A DNA stretch of 64,000 nucleotides from positions 185,494 to 249,493 of the forward strand of contig PIZR01000001.1 of the NCBI GenBank assembly GCA_002835675.1, written 5' to 3'. The notes under the pieces are model-generated. The model saw only the letters and a program-made list of their open reading frames with translations. It made no database searches and was not told where the DNA came from. Below, in pieces: positions 55,011 to 63,964 of this stretch; within the stretch, counting starts at the first letter, position 1; every line of letters starts with the position of its first letter. Source of the stretch: Bacillus sp. BA3 (lineage in GTDB: Bacteria > Bacillota > Bacilli > Bacillales > DSM-1321). The position numbers were made by a program, and so were the translations under genes.

Positions 55011-55454
55011 ATGAAAGATAAAATATTGACATTTATAATTATTGGTATAATAGCTATTATGGGAAATTGGGTTGGATACAATGTTTCACCAATTGACGCA
55101 TTACCAGGTATGATGATTATTGTTGCTGTAACGATATTAGGGTTCTTTTTCGCAAAAATCTCCCCTATCAAACTACCAATTGTTGTTTGGGTTTCTATGT
55201 TAGCCTTATTGGTTACAACTCCGATTTTTCCAGGAAACGCAGGAATCATTAAAGTAACAGAACAAGTTAATTTTATGGCCTTGGCAACACCTATTTTGGC
55301 TTATGCTGGCCTTTCCTTTGGGAAAGATTTGAAAGAATTTAAAAAATTAGGATGGCGTATAGTTGTTATATCTCTAGTTGTATATACAGGAACATTTTTA
55401 CTATCAACTCTAGTTGCAGAAATTGGTTTTAGATTAACTGGTAAATTCCATTAA
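55011..55454 (+). CDS. small membrane protein, partner of the DUF3100-like protein
   Basis: A 147-residue protein with four or five membrane helices: ILTFIIIGIIAIMGNWVGY, GMMIIVAVTILGFFFAKI, IVVWVSMLALLVTTPIF and a C-terminal ISLVVYTGTFLLSTLV. The layout resembles half of an exporter of the LysO/LrgB kind, but this is only impression. Its tight linkage (21 bp) to the previous gene implies a two-subunit permease. Ribosome site AAGGGGAG, ATG start. Confidence 0.6.
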   Translation: MKDKILTFIIIGIIAIMGNWVGYNVSPIDALPGMMIIVAVTILGFFFAKISPIKLPIVVWVSMLALLVTTPIFPGNAGIIKVTEQVNFMALATPILAYAGLSFGKDLKEFKKLGWRIVVISLVVYTGTFLLSTLVAEIGFRLTGKFH

Positions 55455-55611
55455 GTTATTGTGATCGTGCTACTAGTATTTAACTTAAAATCAAGGAAAC
55501 GAAAAATTGAAAGAGCTTATGGCGACTATAGAACGAATATTGAAGTTGTCTACACTGTATGAGATGTCAAAAGAGCAGTACAGTTTTACCTTTTAACTTT
55601 AATAGCTTAAT

Positions 55612-55649
55612 AAAATGTCCGATTCTAATATTATGGAATCGGGCATTTT
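55612..55649 (+). terminator. terminator of the M20 unit
   Basis: AAAATGTCCGATTC pairs with GAATCGGGCATTTT (one wobble) over a 10-nt loop, then TTTT. It lies 160 bp after the last gene. Confidence 0.85.
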
Positions 55650-55952
55650 TTTATGCAAGGTAAGCATCAATTTCCCCAGTAAGAACTGAAGTATTAGTTT
55701 CCTAGATTGTTATCTAATTTCCAATGGATATAGATATGATTAGCAAAATATCCTACGCAATGTATAGCTATACTCTTTAACATTGAAGCAGCCAGAGGAT
55801 TGCAGTTGTTTAGTTATTACAATGTCCGTTCCATATAATGAAGCAACTTATAAACAGTTAGAAGGAAAAGAAAAGCAACAAATATCTCATGAATTAGATA
55901 AATAGAAGCATCTTTCTTAAGTAGTCTAATGTAATTTAAGGAATATATTGAT

Positions 55953-56078
55953 TTAACAATGGAAGGGACATTCTAACTGTATAGCTAATGCCTGATAAAT
56001 CGGTCTATCTTCTCGATTTAATATCGGCTTCCATGTCATTGGATATTCTTCAAACGAATTAATAGGCACAATCCTCAT
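55953..56078 (-). pseudogene. 5' fragment of a MocR-type (GntR/aminotransferase) regulator
   Basis: The 41-codon frame reads MRIVPINSFEEYPMTWKP, ILNREDRPIYQALAIQLE and then breaks. The pattern of a W-x-P followed by RPIYQALAxQLE is how MocR-family PLP-dependent regulators begin, just before their winged helix. The HTH and the aminotransferase domain are missing. Identification rests on this short block only. Confidence 0.45.
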
Positions 56079-56462
56079 CCTTTTTCATAAATTATAAAAT
56101 TGTATGGCAACAAATTCAAATCCATAAATTCCTTTAATTTTATCAATATTTTTTAAATGTAGGTCTTGATAAACAATGATATGTGGCTGATCTATTATCC
56201 ATATCATCTGTTAATTGGGTAATATTGGGAAAAATATGTCTATTTGCCAATAAAGGCCCAGGGCGAACTGGATGCACGAAGATATAGTATTCTCTAGTGG
56301 AAAAGGAATGGAGAAAGCCCAAATAAATAACTGACTGCTCAAAAAAAAAGTATTTCGGTCCATAAACAGACATTTACTTTTATTATTTAGATAGTTAAAG
56401 TTATAAACAATAATAAAAATTTACTATTCAGTATTATTTGAAAAATAAAAGTGGAGGATCGG

Positions 56463-57782
56463 ATGAATACAAAAGTTTTAGTAATAGGTCCTATAGATTT
56501 AGTAGAACTAGTGTTTACTATCGGTCAATCGTACTCTGACATTACCATGTTACCTGCACCTTATAAACATGAACAGGAAACAATAGATGTGATTAAAAGA
56601 AGAGTCGACGAGGCGGATGTTTTATTCTTTTTAGGCATAATTCCTTATCAAATGGCAAAGAATCAAAATATTACAAAACCTATGGTATTTATCCCCTCAA
56701 CAGGAACATCCTTGTATCGTACTCTTTTTAAGATCATTACAGAAACTTCTTTTAATCCAATCAAGGAACCGTTAAGGATTAGTATAGACACATTGCCAAA
56801 TAGAGAAGTAAAAGAGTGTTTTGAGGATTTAGAAATATATCCAGAAAAGATGTTTCTGAAAGCTGATCAAAAAGCGGAGGAATTGGTACATTTTCATTAT
56901 GAATTATGGAAAAATAATCAAACTCAGGTGGCCGTTACCTGTGTTAAATCCGTATACGAATCGTTAAAAGGGCTAGGGGTGCTAGTATTCAGGGTTCTCC
57001 CTACAATGTCCGCCATTCGAACTAGCTTGAATAATGTTCTTTTGGAGGGGAAGGCCTTGCTTCAAAGCGATACACAAATTGCCATTGGAATCCTGCATTT
57101 TAATAACTTGCTTTCTTCTTTAAAAAAGCCCATATCAGAATATGGAGAACAGCGAAAAAAGGCTGCACTTCAAAATCTTCTAATCGATTTTTGTGAAGAG
57201 GTCCAGGCTATTTTTGACTGGTCAGAACGAGATGAAGTCCGATTTATAACCACTAGGGGCGCCATTGAAAGGACTACCCACAAATATAAAAAAGCTCCGC
57301 TATTAGATGAGATAGCCATGAAAATTGATATAGAGACCACCATTGGAATAGGATTTGGACATACAGCAAACGAAGCGGAAGTGAGTGCTCGTAAAGCACT
57401 TATGAAAGCGAGAGTTAATAAACCGAGTTGCTTTGTGGTTGACATGGATGGAACTGTTTTTGGGCCTGTCGGAAAAGATGGGAAATTGAAATATTCTTTG
57501 CGGAGTGATGACCCACATCTAATGAATTTAGCAAAAACAGCTGGGCTCAGTATTGCAACCATAAACAAATTACTTTCCTTTTGTGAGTGCTTTGGCAATA
57601 GATGCATCACAGCAAATGATCTTGCTAACGGACTAGGTTTGACCATTAGGAGCGCAAGGAGAATCCTGAATACCCTTGAAAATACGAATCTAGCTGCCAT
57701 CGTGGGTGAGGAACAGCCCATAAACCGAGGGAGACCCCGACAGCTATATGAATTCCAATTTTCCAGGGAGTCAGTCAGATAG
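56463..57782 (+). CDS. unfamiliar transcriptional regulator with C-terminal winged helix
   Basis: A 439-residue soluble protein from the ATG at 56463 (GGAGG five bases upstream). Residues 1-190 form an alpha/beta sensor-like region (VLVIGPIDLVELVFTIG, LFFLGIIPYQMAKNQ). A middle domain (about 200-330) ends IGIGFGHTANEAEVSARKAL, which resembles degenerate nucleotide-cyclase-like folds. The C-terminus (about 365-435) is a winged helix: RCITANDLANGLGLTIRSAR and RRILNTLENTNLAAIVGEEQ. I recognise no named family. It precedes the M81 peptidase gene by 37 bp, so it probably regulates that operon. Confidence 0.65.
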   Translation: MNTKVLVIGPIDLVELVFTIGQSYSDITMLPAPYKHEQETIDVIKRRVDEADVLFFLGIIPYQMAKNQNITKPMVFIPSTGTSLYRTLFKIITETSFNPIKEPLRISIDTLPNREVKECFEDLEIYPEKMFLKADQKAEELVHFHYELWKNNQTQVAVTCVKSVYESLKGLGVLVFRVLPTMSAIRTSLNNVLLEGKALLQSDTQIAIGILHFNNLLSSLKKPISEYGEQRKKAALQNLLIDFCEEVQAIFDWSERDEVRFITTRGAIERTTHKYKKAPLLDEIAMKIDIETTIGIGFGHTANEAEVSARKALMKARVNKPSCFVVDMDGTVFGPVGKDGKLKYSLRSDDPHLMNLAKTAGLSIATINKLLSFCECFGNRCITANDLANGLGLTIRSARRILNTLENTNLAAIVGEEQPINRGRPRQLYEFQFSRESVR

Positions 57783-57819
57783 GGTTTTATTAATTAATAG
57801 TGAAGAAAGGGGAAATTTT

Positions 57820-59298
57820 ATGAGAATAGCAATCGGTCAGTTGGCACATGAAACGAATACGTTTTCTCGAGTAAGAACGACAGTCGACTTATTTAAAGTA
57901 TGGGAATGGACCCAAGGAGAGGAACTTCTCGATAGGCATACTGGTGTATTGGATTATTTGGGTGGGATGATCGATCGGGGAGAAGAGCTGGGGATTGAAA
58001 TTGTGCCGACCTTTGCAGCCATGGCCAATCCTTCAGGAACGATAACACAGGAAACGTTTCAAAAAGCAAAAAATCTATTAATATCAAGTATTATGAATTC
58101 TGGAAAATTGGATGGGATTTGTCTATTTCTTCATGGAGCAGGAGTAGCGGAAGGAGTTGACGATATTGAAGGCGAGATCCTATCGGAATTAAGAAGCATT
58201 TTGGGTTCAAAAATACCAATCGTAGCTGCTTTGGACCTCCATGGTAATATTACGGAAACCATGGTTAAAGAAGCAGATGTACTACTCGGCAATATAGATT
58301 ACCCTCATACGGATTCCTATGAAAGGGGGATAGAAGCGATTGATTTAACTGCTCGCATGATTCAAGGGAAAGTTAACCCAGAAATGGCTCTATCTAAATT
58401 ACCATTACTAATTCCTACTACAACCTCCTACTTTTCTCCAATTAAAGAAATCAATGAATGGTGCGAGGAATGGGAAAAGCATCCCGAGGTCCTTGATTGT
58501 ACCTTATTCCACGGCTTTCCATATTCAGATATCCCTCACGCAGGAGTTTCGGTAATTACCATTACGAATAATGAACCCTCTTTAGCACAAAAAATATCAA
58601 ATGATATAGCTGCTAGAATTTTTGAGAAGAAAGATGAATTTTATCCAATATTGCCGTCACCAAAGAAAGCCATTTCATATACTTTCTCCCGAAATGAAAT
58701 GCCCATCATCATTAATGAAGCTTCTGATAACCCTGGTGCTGGTACACCAGGTGATGGCACCTTTTTATTGAAGGAAATGATAGAAGCAAACATTCCAAAT
58801 AGCTGCTTTGGGTTTATTTTTGATCCAGAAGTAGCAAAAGTGGCCCATAAAGAAGGTGTGGGGTCCCTAATTCATGTCGAATTAGGCGGTAAAACAGATC
58901 GTTTACATGGTAACCCTCTAAAAATATCAGCTTATGTAAAAAGCCTTTCTGATGGCAAGTTTATTCAGTCCTCACCGATGTGGAATGGAAGCAAGGTGAA
59001 CTTGGGGAGAAGTGCAAGATTATTGGTTGGTAATGTGGATATCATTGTATGCTCTGTTAATTCCCAGACTTTTGATGAACAAATTTTCCTTCTTCATGGA
59101 ATAGATGTTGAGAAATCGAGTATTGTGGGTTTGAAATCATCTCACCATTTTCGCGCAGCCTTTATGCCTATTGCTAAAGAAATCATAACGGTTGACTCGC
59201 CTGGGTTAAGCAGTGCGAAGTTATCAACCTTTGATTACAAGAATATAAGCAGACCGATTTACCCTTTTGATTCTATTTTAAATCATCAATTAGTCTAA
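57820..59298 (+). CDS. M81-family metallopeptidase (MlrC-like)
   Basis: A 492-residue protein. The N-terminal DUF1485/MlrC domain starts MRIAIGQLAHETNTFS, with metal-site candidates in GQLAHETN, AALDLHGNITETM and YPHTDSYERG. The C-terminal half contains NPGAGTPGDGTFLLKEM, typical of the family. The founding member MlrC helps degrade linear microcystin, but most members have unknown peptide or amide substrates. The ATG at 57820 has GAAAGGGGA upstream. It is followed 24 bp later by an N-acyl-D-amino-acid deacylase gene. Confidence 0.83.
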   Translation: MRIAIGQLAHETNTFSRVRTTVDLFKVWEWTQGEELLDRHTGVLDYLGGMIDRGEELGIEIVPTFAAMANPSGTITQETFQKAKNLLISSIMNSGKLDGICLFLHGAGVAEGVDDIEGEILSELRSILGSKIPIVAALDLHGNITETMVKEADVLLGNIDYPHTDSYERGIEAIDLTARMIQGKVNPEMALSKLPLLIPTTTSYFSPIKEINEWCEEWEKHPEVLDCTLFHGFPYSDIPHAGVSVITITNNEPSLAQKISNDIAARIFEKKDEFYPILPSPKKAISYTFSRNEMPIIINEASDNPGAGTPGDGTFLLKEMIEANIPNSCFGFIFDPEVAKVAHKEGVGSLIHVELGGKTDRLHGNPLKISAYVKSLSDGKFIQSSPMWNGSKVNLGRSARLLVGNVDIIVCSVNSQTFDEQIFLLHGIDVEKSSIVGLKSSHHFRAAFMPIAKEIITVDSPGLSSAKLSTFDYKNISRPIYPFDSILNHQLV

Positions 59299-59322
59299 CT
59301 ATTATATAGAGGATGTGGTCAA

Positions 59323-60945
59323 ATGCTAGACGTGATTATAAAGAATGGAAGGGTTTATGATGGAACAGGGAACCCTTGGACGAAAACTGACATTGGAATA
59401 GAGGATGGAAGAATTACTTTAATGGGGAATTTAAGCAGCGAACAGGCTGGGCAAACTATAGATGCTAATGGGTTGGCAGTTTCACCAGGATTTATTGATC
59501 CCCATGTTCATTCCGATTTACTTTGCACTGTTCCTGAAGTTCATAAAATAAAGGCACTTCAGGGTGTGACTACAGAATTATTTGGACAGGATGGTATTTC
59601 TGTTGCTCCTGTATCGGAAAAAACAAAGCCGTTATGGAGAAAACAATTAAGTGGACTGAATGGCGATATTGGGGAGTGGCAATGGAATAGCATTGATGAA
59701 TATTTTTCATTTCTAGAAAAGTCAAAAATGATAGGAAACGCGGCTTACCTGGTACCTCATGGCGCGGTTCGTTCCTTGGTCATGGGATTTGAGGATAGAG
59801 TGGCTACTAAACAAGAATTGGAAAAAATGCGTTTGCTGGTCGAGGAAGGAATGCGTATGGGAGCAGTGGGCTTGTCCTCAGGATTGGTATATCCCCCAAA
59901 TGTTTTCTCCAATAAGGAAGAATTGATTGAAATATGCAAGGGTACTGCGAAATATGACGGCTGTTTCGTTGTCCATATTCGGAATGAAAGCATTCACTCT
60001 TTATCAGCTTTGGATGAAGTCATAGATGTTTCCAGACAATCCGGTGTAAGATTACATATTTCCCATTTTAAGATAATCGGCCAAGGAAACAGGGATAAAT
60101 TTAAGAACGCACTGGACAAGATGTATGCCGCTAGAGAGGAAGGTATTGAAATTACCTTTGATCAATATCCATATTCAGCCGCTTCAACCATTTTTCATGC
60201 CATACTTCCACCTTGGATGCATGCAGGTGGAACGGAAGAAACGCTGATACGATTGAGTATTCCAGAAATCAGAAAAAGAATCTCAGATGAATTTAAAACA
60301 AACACAGAGTATGAAAATTGGGTTTTGAATTGTGGCTGGGAAAATATCATGATTACCTCCGTTCAAACGGATTCTAATAAACGCTTAGAAGGCAAAGACA
60401 TGATTGAAATTTCAGAACTCAGGCAGCAATCCCCTGAAGATGCCGCATTTGATATTCTCATTGAGGAAAAAGGGAATGTAGCAATGGTTATTCATTGGGG
60501 ATTTGCGGAAGATGTTTTGCTGAGTATGTGCCATCCACTGCAAATGGTGGGATCTGATGGGATTTTTGGAGGTAAACCGCATCCTCGATTATATGGGACG
60601 TTTCCGAGAGTATTAGGCAAATATGTTAGGGAAGAAGGAGCTTTGACGCTTGAACAAGCGATTCGTCGAATGACAGGTGCTCCTGCGCAGCTAATGAGAT
60701 TAAAGGATAGGGGGTTAATAAAAGAGGGATATCAGGCAGATATTGTTATATTTGATCCTGAAAAAATTAAAGATCGAGCTACATTTGAAGAGCCGCTACT
60801 AGAGCCTGAAGGCATACATGTGGTTTATATAAATGGAAAATTAACCGTTTATCATGGGGAATACACAGGAGCACGAGAGGGGAAGGTAATTAGAAGGTTC
60901 CAAAGTTCAAAAATAGATAAAGTGGCAACATTTCAAGATCGATAG
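59323..60945 (+). CDS. N-acyl-D-amino-acid deacylase (amidohydrolase family)
   Basis: A 540-residue amidohydrolase. Metal ligands: His-x-His in FIDPHVHSDL, LQGVTTELFGQDGISVAP near the bridging residue, His in FVVHIRNES and in VRLHISHFKIIG, and Asp in MVGSDGIFGGKPHPR. The N-terminal beta sandwich opens with IIKNGRVYDGTGNPW. This is the D-aminoacylase / dipeptidase-like group that hydrolyses N-acyl-D-amino acids. It is longer than typical D-aminoacylases (about 480 aa), with an insert around residues 310-360. Same operon as the M81 protein and the MFS carrier. Confidence 0.87.
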   Translation: MLDVIIKNGRVYDGTGNPWTKTDIGIEDGRITLMGNLSSEQAGQTIDANGLAVSPGFIDPHVHSDLLCTVPEVHKIKALQGVTTELFGQDGISVAPVSEKTKPLWRKQLSGLNGDIGEWQWNSIDEYFSFLEKSKMIGNAAYLVPHGAVRSLVMGFEDRVATKQELEKMRLLVEEGMRMGAVGLSSGLVYPPNVFSNKEELIEICKGTAKYDGCFVVHIRNESIHSLSALDEVIDVSRQSGVRLHISHFKIIGQGNRDKFKNALDKMYAAREEGIEITFDQYPYSAASTIFHAILPPWMHAGGTEETLIRLSIPEIRKRISDEFKTNTEYENWVLNCGWENIMITSVQTDSNKRLEGKDMIEISELRQQSPEDAAFDILIEEKGNVAMVIHWGFAEDVLLSMCHPLQMVGSDGIFGGKPHPRLYGTFPRVLGKYVREEGALTLEQAIRRMTGAPAQLMRLKDRGLIKEGYQADIVIFDPEKIKDRATFEEPLLEPEGIHVVYINGKLTVYHGEYTGAREGKVIRRFQSSKIDKVATFQDR

Positions 60946-61010
60946 ATAATCCCTATTAATTTGCCCATGGAAAGAAAAATGAAGGATTAGTAGAAAAAGG
61001 GAGGAATAAG

Positions 61011-62231
61011 ATGAAGCGTTACATTGGAGGGTCCCAAAATAAGCACTTTATATTATTTTTGCTGTTCGTTGGTTATCTGGTTGATTATTTGGATCGGATG
61101 GTCATGAGTGTGGCTGTTGTATCTATTAAGGAAGAATTTAATTTGGATGCTGCTGCTGTCGGGGCTATCTTGAGTAGCTTCTTCTTATCCTATGCTATCA
61201 TGCAAATACCAGGAGGATGGCTAACAGATAAACTGGGTTCGAGAAGAGTCTTAATATGGTCCATCATTGTATGGTCTGTTTTTACTGTATTTACCGGTTT
61301 TGCCTGGTCTCTTATTTCGTTACTTGTCATACGTTTTCTCTTCGGGCTTGGTCAAGGAGGATATCCTTCCGCTTCCCAAAAGGGGATAGCGGATTATTTT
61401 CCCCGGGATGAAAGGCCAAAGGCTTCTGCTTACTTGATGTCATCCAATTACTTTGGGATGGCACTTGCCCCACTGGTGGCTGCGCCGATGATTTTATTTA
61501 TGGGCTGGAGAAACATGTTTTATGTAATCGGATTGCTAGGAATATTGTTAACGATAGCTTTCTGGGTATATTTTAAACCCAAAGAAAGCACTGCTCCATT
61601 AAAAGACAATAGTGTTCCAATGAAGGAATTACTGATGAATTCCGGCTTGTGGAAAATAACCGTCATGTGGTTTGCTGCCGGAATAGTAAATTGGGGACTT
61701 TCTTCCTGGATTCCATCCTATTTGATGGAAGCAAGAGGAATGGATCTGTTGTCCATGGGTTTTTATGCAGCGTTACCGGGTATCTCAACGGGAGTTGCTA
61801 TGTTGTTCAGTGGATGGCTTCTTGACAGGTTTTTTAATCATTTGGAAAAATATTATGCGGCATTTGGCATGCTTATGTCAGGGATATTCCTATATTTGAT
61901 GTTTACATCGACCTCGTTAGTAGCTGCAATGGTTTATTTGAATCTTTGTATGGTCTTTAAAAGCTTTGCCTTTACAGTTGCTTTTGCTTTACCACATAAA
62001 ATCATGTCTAAAAAGGTTATCGGTTCCGCAATGGGAGTAATTAATATGGGGGCACAGGCAGCAGGTTTCATATCACCTCTTGTCATGGGCTTTATCATCA
62101 CCCTTACAGGATCCTACAATGGGGCATTTTGGTTCTTAATCGCATGTTCCGCCATTTCAATAATTGCTGCGCTATCCATTAAAAAGAATAATCAAATGGA
62201 GCAACCAAATGATGTTGACTTATTAGCATAA
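61011..62231 (+). CDS. MFS transporter of the D-acylase/M81 operon
   Basis: A 406-residue, 12-helix major facilitator protein. Helix 1 ends with VDYLDRMVMSVAVVSIKEEF, loop 2-3 has GGWLTDKLGSRRVL, and helix 4 has FLFGLGQGGYPSASQKGIAD, all typical of organic-anion carriers of the ACS type. It lies 65 bp after the deacylase gene and is the last gene before a terminator. It probably imports the acylated amino acid or peptide on which the two hydrolases act. AAAGGGAGG ribosome site. Confidence 0.86.
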   Translation: MKRYIGGSQNKHFILFLLFVGYLVDYLDRMVMSVAVVSIKEEFNLDAAAVGAILSSFFLSYAIMQIPGGWLTDKLGSRRVLIWSIIVWSVFTVFTGFAWSLISLLVIRFLFGLGQGGYPSASQKGIADYFPRDERPKASAYLMSSNYFGMALAPLVAAPMILFMGWRNMFYVIGLLGILLTIAFWVYFKPKESTAPLKDNSVPMKELLMNSGLWKITVMWFAAGIVNWGLSSWIPSYLMEARGMDLLSMGFYAALPGISTGVAMLFSGWLLDRFFNHLEKYYAAFGMLMSGIFLYLMFTSTSLVAAMVYLNLCMVFKSFAFTVAFALPHKIMSKKVIGSAMGVINMGAQAAGFISPLVMGFIITLTGSYNGAFWFLIACSAISIIAALSIKKNNQMEQPNDVDLLA

Positions 62232-62290
62232 TTCTTGAAGAGTCCTTCTTGTAAAGCATACTTATCAAAAGTGAAAAAATAGAAAAGAAG

Positions 62291-62328
62291 AAAACCCCGG
62301 ATCTGGTATTTAACTACCCCGGGGTTTT
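62291..62328 (+). terminator. terminator of the M81/deacylase/MFS operon
   Basis: AAAACCCCGG pairs with CCGGGGTTTT, then T. Confidence 0.92.
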
Positions 62329-62689
62329 TGTATTTAATTAAGATGACTCAAAAATAAACAGTTTCCTCCCTCTCCTCCCTTCATTGGACTAGATATAGTA
62401 TTTTTCCAATATTCTCAGCTACAGTACAAGCCGTTTTATAATAAAGTCATACTATATAACGAAGGGGAAATCTTGAAAAACTGAGAACATGATCGGTAAT
62501 GGATCCATGGATGATGGATTGGTTTAGGAAAGACAAATAGCATACCCTTGCTTATGAAAATTCTTGCCGTTCATGAACCTGCTGCAAAAAATTTTACCTT
62601 ATTATTGATTCTTCTATGTACTTGTTTTTTCATCCCTGGAACCCAATCTCTCTAGTAACAAATATTAAAAAAAAGGAGACGTTTAGGGA
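62329..62689. other. gene-free stretch
   Basis: No supported ORF; short pyrimidine-rich runs only. Nothing recognisable besides the AAAGGAG ribosome site of the next gene. Confidence 0.5.
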
Positions 62690-63265
62690 ATGTTGTGGCC
62701 AATTAACAATGGTAAGGAAAGGTTACATCAGCCGAATAAAAGTGCAATGCTGTCCATGCAAGAGATAAAAGCCATTGAGTCATGGATATCTCAAATAGGG
62801 AAATTCCAAATTTATATAACCGCTGGACAATTAGTATCTACCGCCAGAAAAACGCTAAAGTTCAAGTATAAAATGATCGGGTATGGTTTTAATCGGGTCG
62901 TCTATGATTTAAATAATGGCTATATTTTAAAAATTGCATTGTCACAAGTAGGACTAATAAGCAATGCAAATGAAGCTTATATCTATAATAACTGTAATGA
63001 GGAAGTCAAAAAGGATATTTGTCCGGTTAAGGAGCATGGGACGGGCTGGATTATCATGAAGAAGGTAGACACGAAAGTGCCGTTTGCAATCAAGGAATAT
63101 ACGAAACTGATCAGTTTGGAATTAAAATTCCTGAGGCACGGTATTATCCCAATAGATTTGCGTTTAGATAATGTCGGATATAACGAGAATGATGAAATGG
63201 TCGTCATTGATTACGGTCTATTCACCATGGATCTCCAAAGCCTTGTGCTGCGATGGCTTGTTTGA
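62690..63265 (+). CDS. small protein-kinase-like protein
   Basis: A 191-residue protein with parts of the eukaryotic-type kinase fold: a glycine loop and beta-3 Lys in IGYGFNRVVYDLNNGYILKI, a catalytic-loop-like segment IPIDLRLDNVGYN and a DFG-like metal site in VVIDYGLF. It is shorter than a full kinase (about 250 aa) and ends soon after the DYG, so it may be a minimal or degenerate kinase related to small bacillus lipopolysaccharide-kinase-like proteins. Ribosome site AAAAGGAG, 11 bases before the ATG. Standing alone; target unknown. Confidence 0.6.
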   Translation: MLWPINNGKERLHQPNKSAMLSMQEIKAIESWISQIGKFQIYITAGQLVSTARKTLKFKYKMIGYGFNRVVYDLNNGYILKIALSQVGLISNANEAYIYNNCNEEVKKDICPVKEHGTGWIIMKKVDTKVPFAIKEYTKLISLELKFLRHGIIPIDLRLDNVGYNENDEMVVIDYGLFTMDLQSLVLRWLV

Positions 63266-63369
63266 TGAGGTGTCTATCCAAAGAAAATATAAAATTGATT
63301 TACAATGAGGTGTTAGGCGAAGCGGTGAATCTTGTGCTCTCTTGATTTTATCGAATGTCTAAATGAAAG

Positions 63370-63410
63370 AAGCATGTTACGAAGGGCTTTTTTGTGCAAC
63401 ATGCTTTTTT
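63370..63410. terminator. bidirectional terminator between kinase-like and thioesterase genes
   Basis: AAGCATGTT pairs perfectly with AACATGCTT, T-run after it. Confidence 0.85.
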
Positions 63411-63417
63411 TTATGGT

Positions 63418-63834
63418 TTAAAGGATCATAACTGATGACACAACGCTTGCCACTTTTTTATCATTTTGAAATAAATCTGCAAGTACATAAGCTGTTTTTT
63501 TTCCGATTCGGTCTACTTTTGCTTCAACTTGTACGTCTCCTAATCTTACTGGTCGATGAAAGGTAGTATGTAAATCAATCGATGCGAAGGATTGTCCGAT
63601 GCTTAATTTAGATGATATCGCATAAGCCATCATAATATCTGCTGCAGAAGTGACAAATCCACCCATTGCTACACCAATTCCGTTAATAAACTTTTCATCT
63701 ACTTTCCATACACCTCTCGCAATTCCATCCTGGGCATAATTTGCTCCAATCTGTAACGTTAGATCACAATTCGGAGGCTGTTTCCCTTCCGTTATAACTT
63801 GTAAAAGTTCGTGTCCTTTAGATGATTCCCCCAT
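63418..63834 (-). CDS. PaaI-type hotdog thioesterase
   Basis: About 138 residues with the hotdog thioesterase pattern: GVAMGGFVTSAADIMMAYAI in the helix and ASIDLHTTFHRPVRLGDVQV along the sheet. The usual HGG is replaced by MGG, so the catalytic set differs from classic PaaI. The start is the ATG at 63834, preceded by AAGGGGGGC; the frame opens to 63975 without homology. Probably acts on a CoA thioester; substrate unknown. Leftward single gene. Confidence 0.78.
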   Translation of the reverse strand: MGESSKGHELLQVITEGKQPPNCDLTLQIGANYAQDGIARGVWKVDEKFINGIGVAMGGFVTSAADIMMAYAISSKLSIGQSFASIDLHTTFHRPVRLGDVQVEAKVDRIGKKTAYVLADLFQNDKKVASVVSSVMIL

Positions 63835-63964
63835 TAAATAGCCCCCCTTGAATAAGTTGAAACTACTGAATATTCTAACATATATCTTGATGTCAATGAA
63901 GTTATTGATTTTACAAATAAAGTAATTAGAGACCCGAACCAAGAAGTGAAATTTGGTGGTGGAT

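Larger units (their letters stand above)
55455..56462. other. about 1 kb with only relics
   Basis: Holds the terminator at 55612-55649 and a leftward regulator fragment at 55953-56078. Other frames (for example a rightward 27-codon frame near 55823 reading SVPYNEATYKQLEGKEK) lack starts or families. It appears to be a graveyard between two catabolic islands. Confidence 0.5.

Noticed and set aside
56143-56373. 76-residue leftward ORF
   Set aside because: No ribosome site and no recognisable family; it lies in a relic-filled region.
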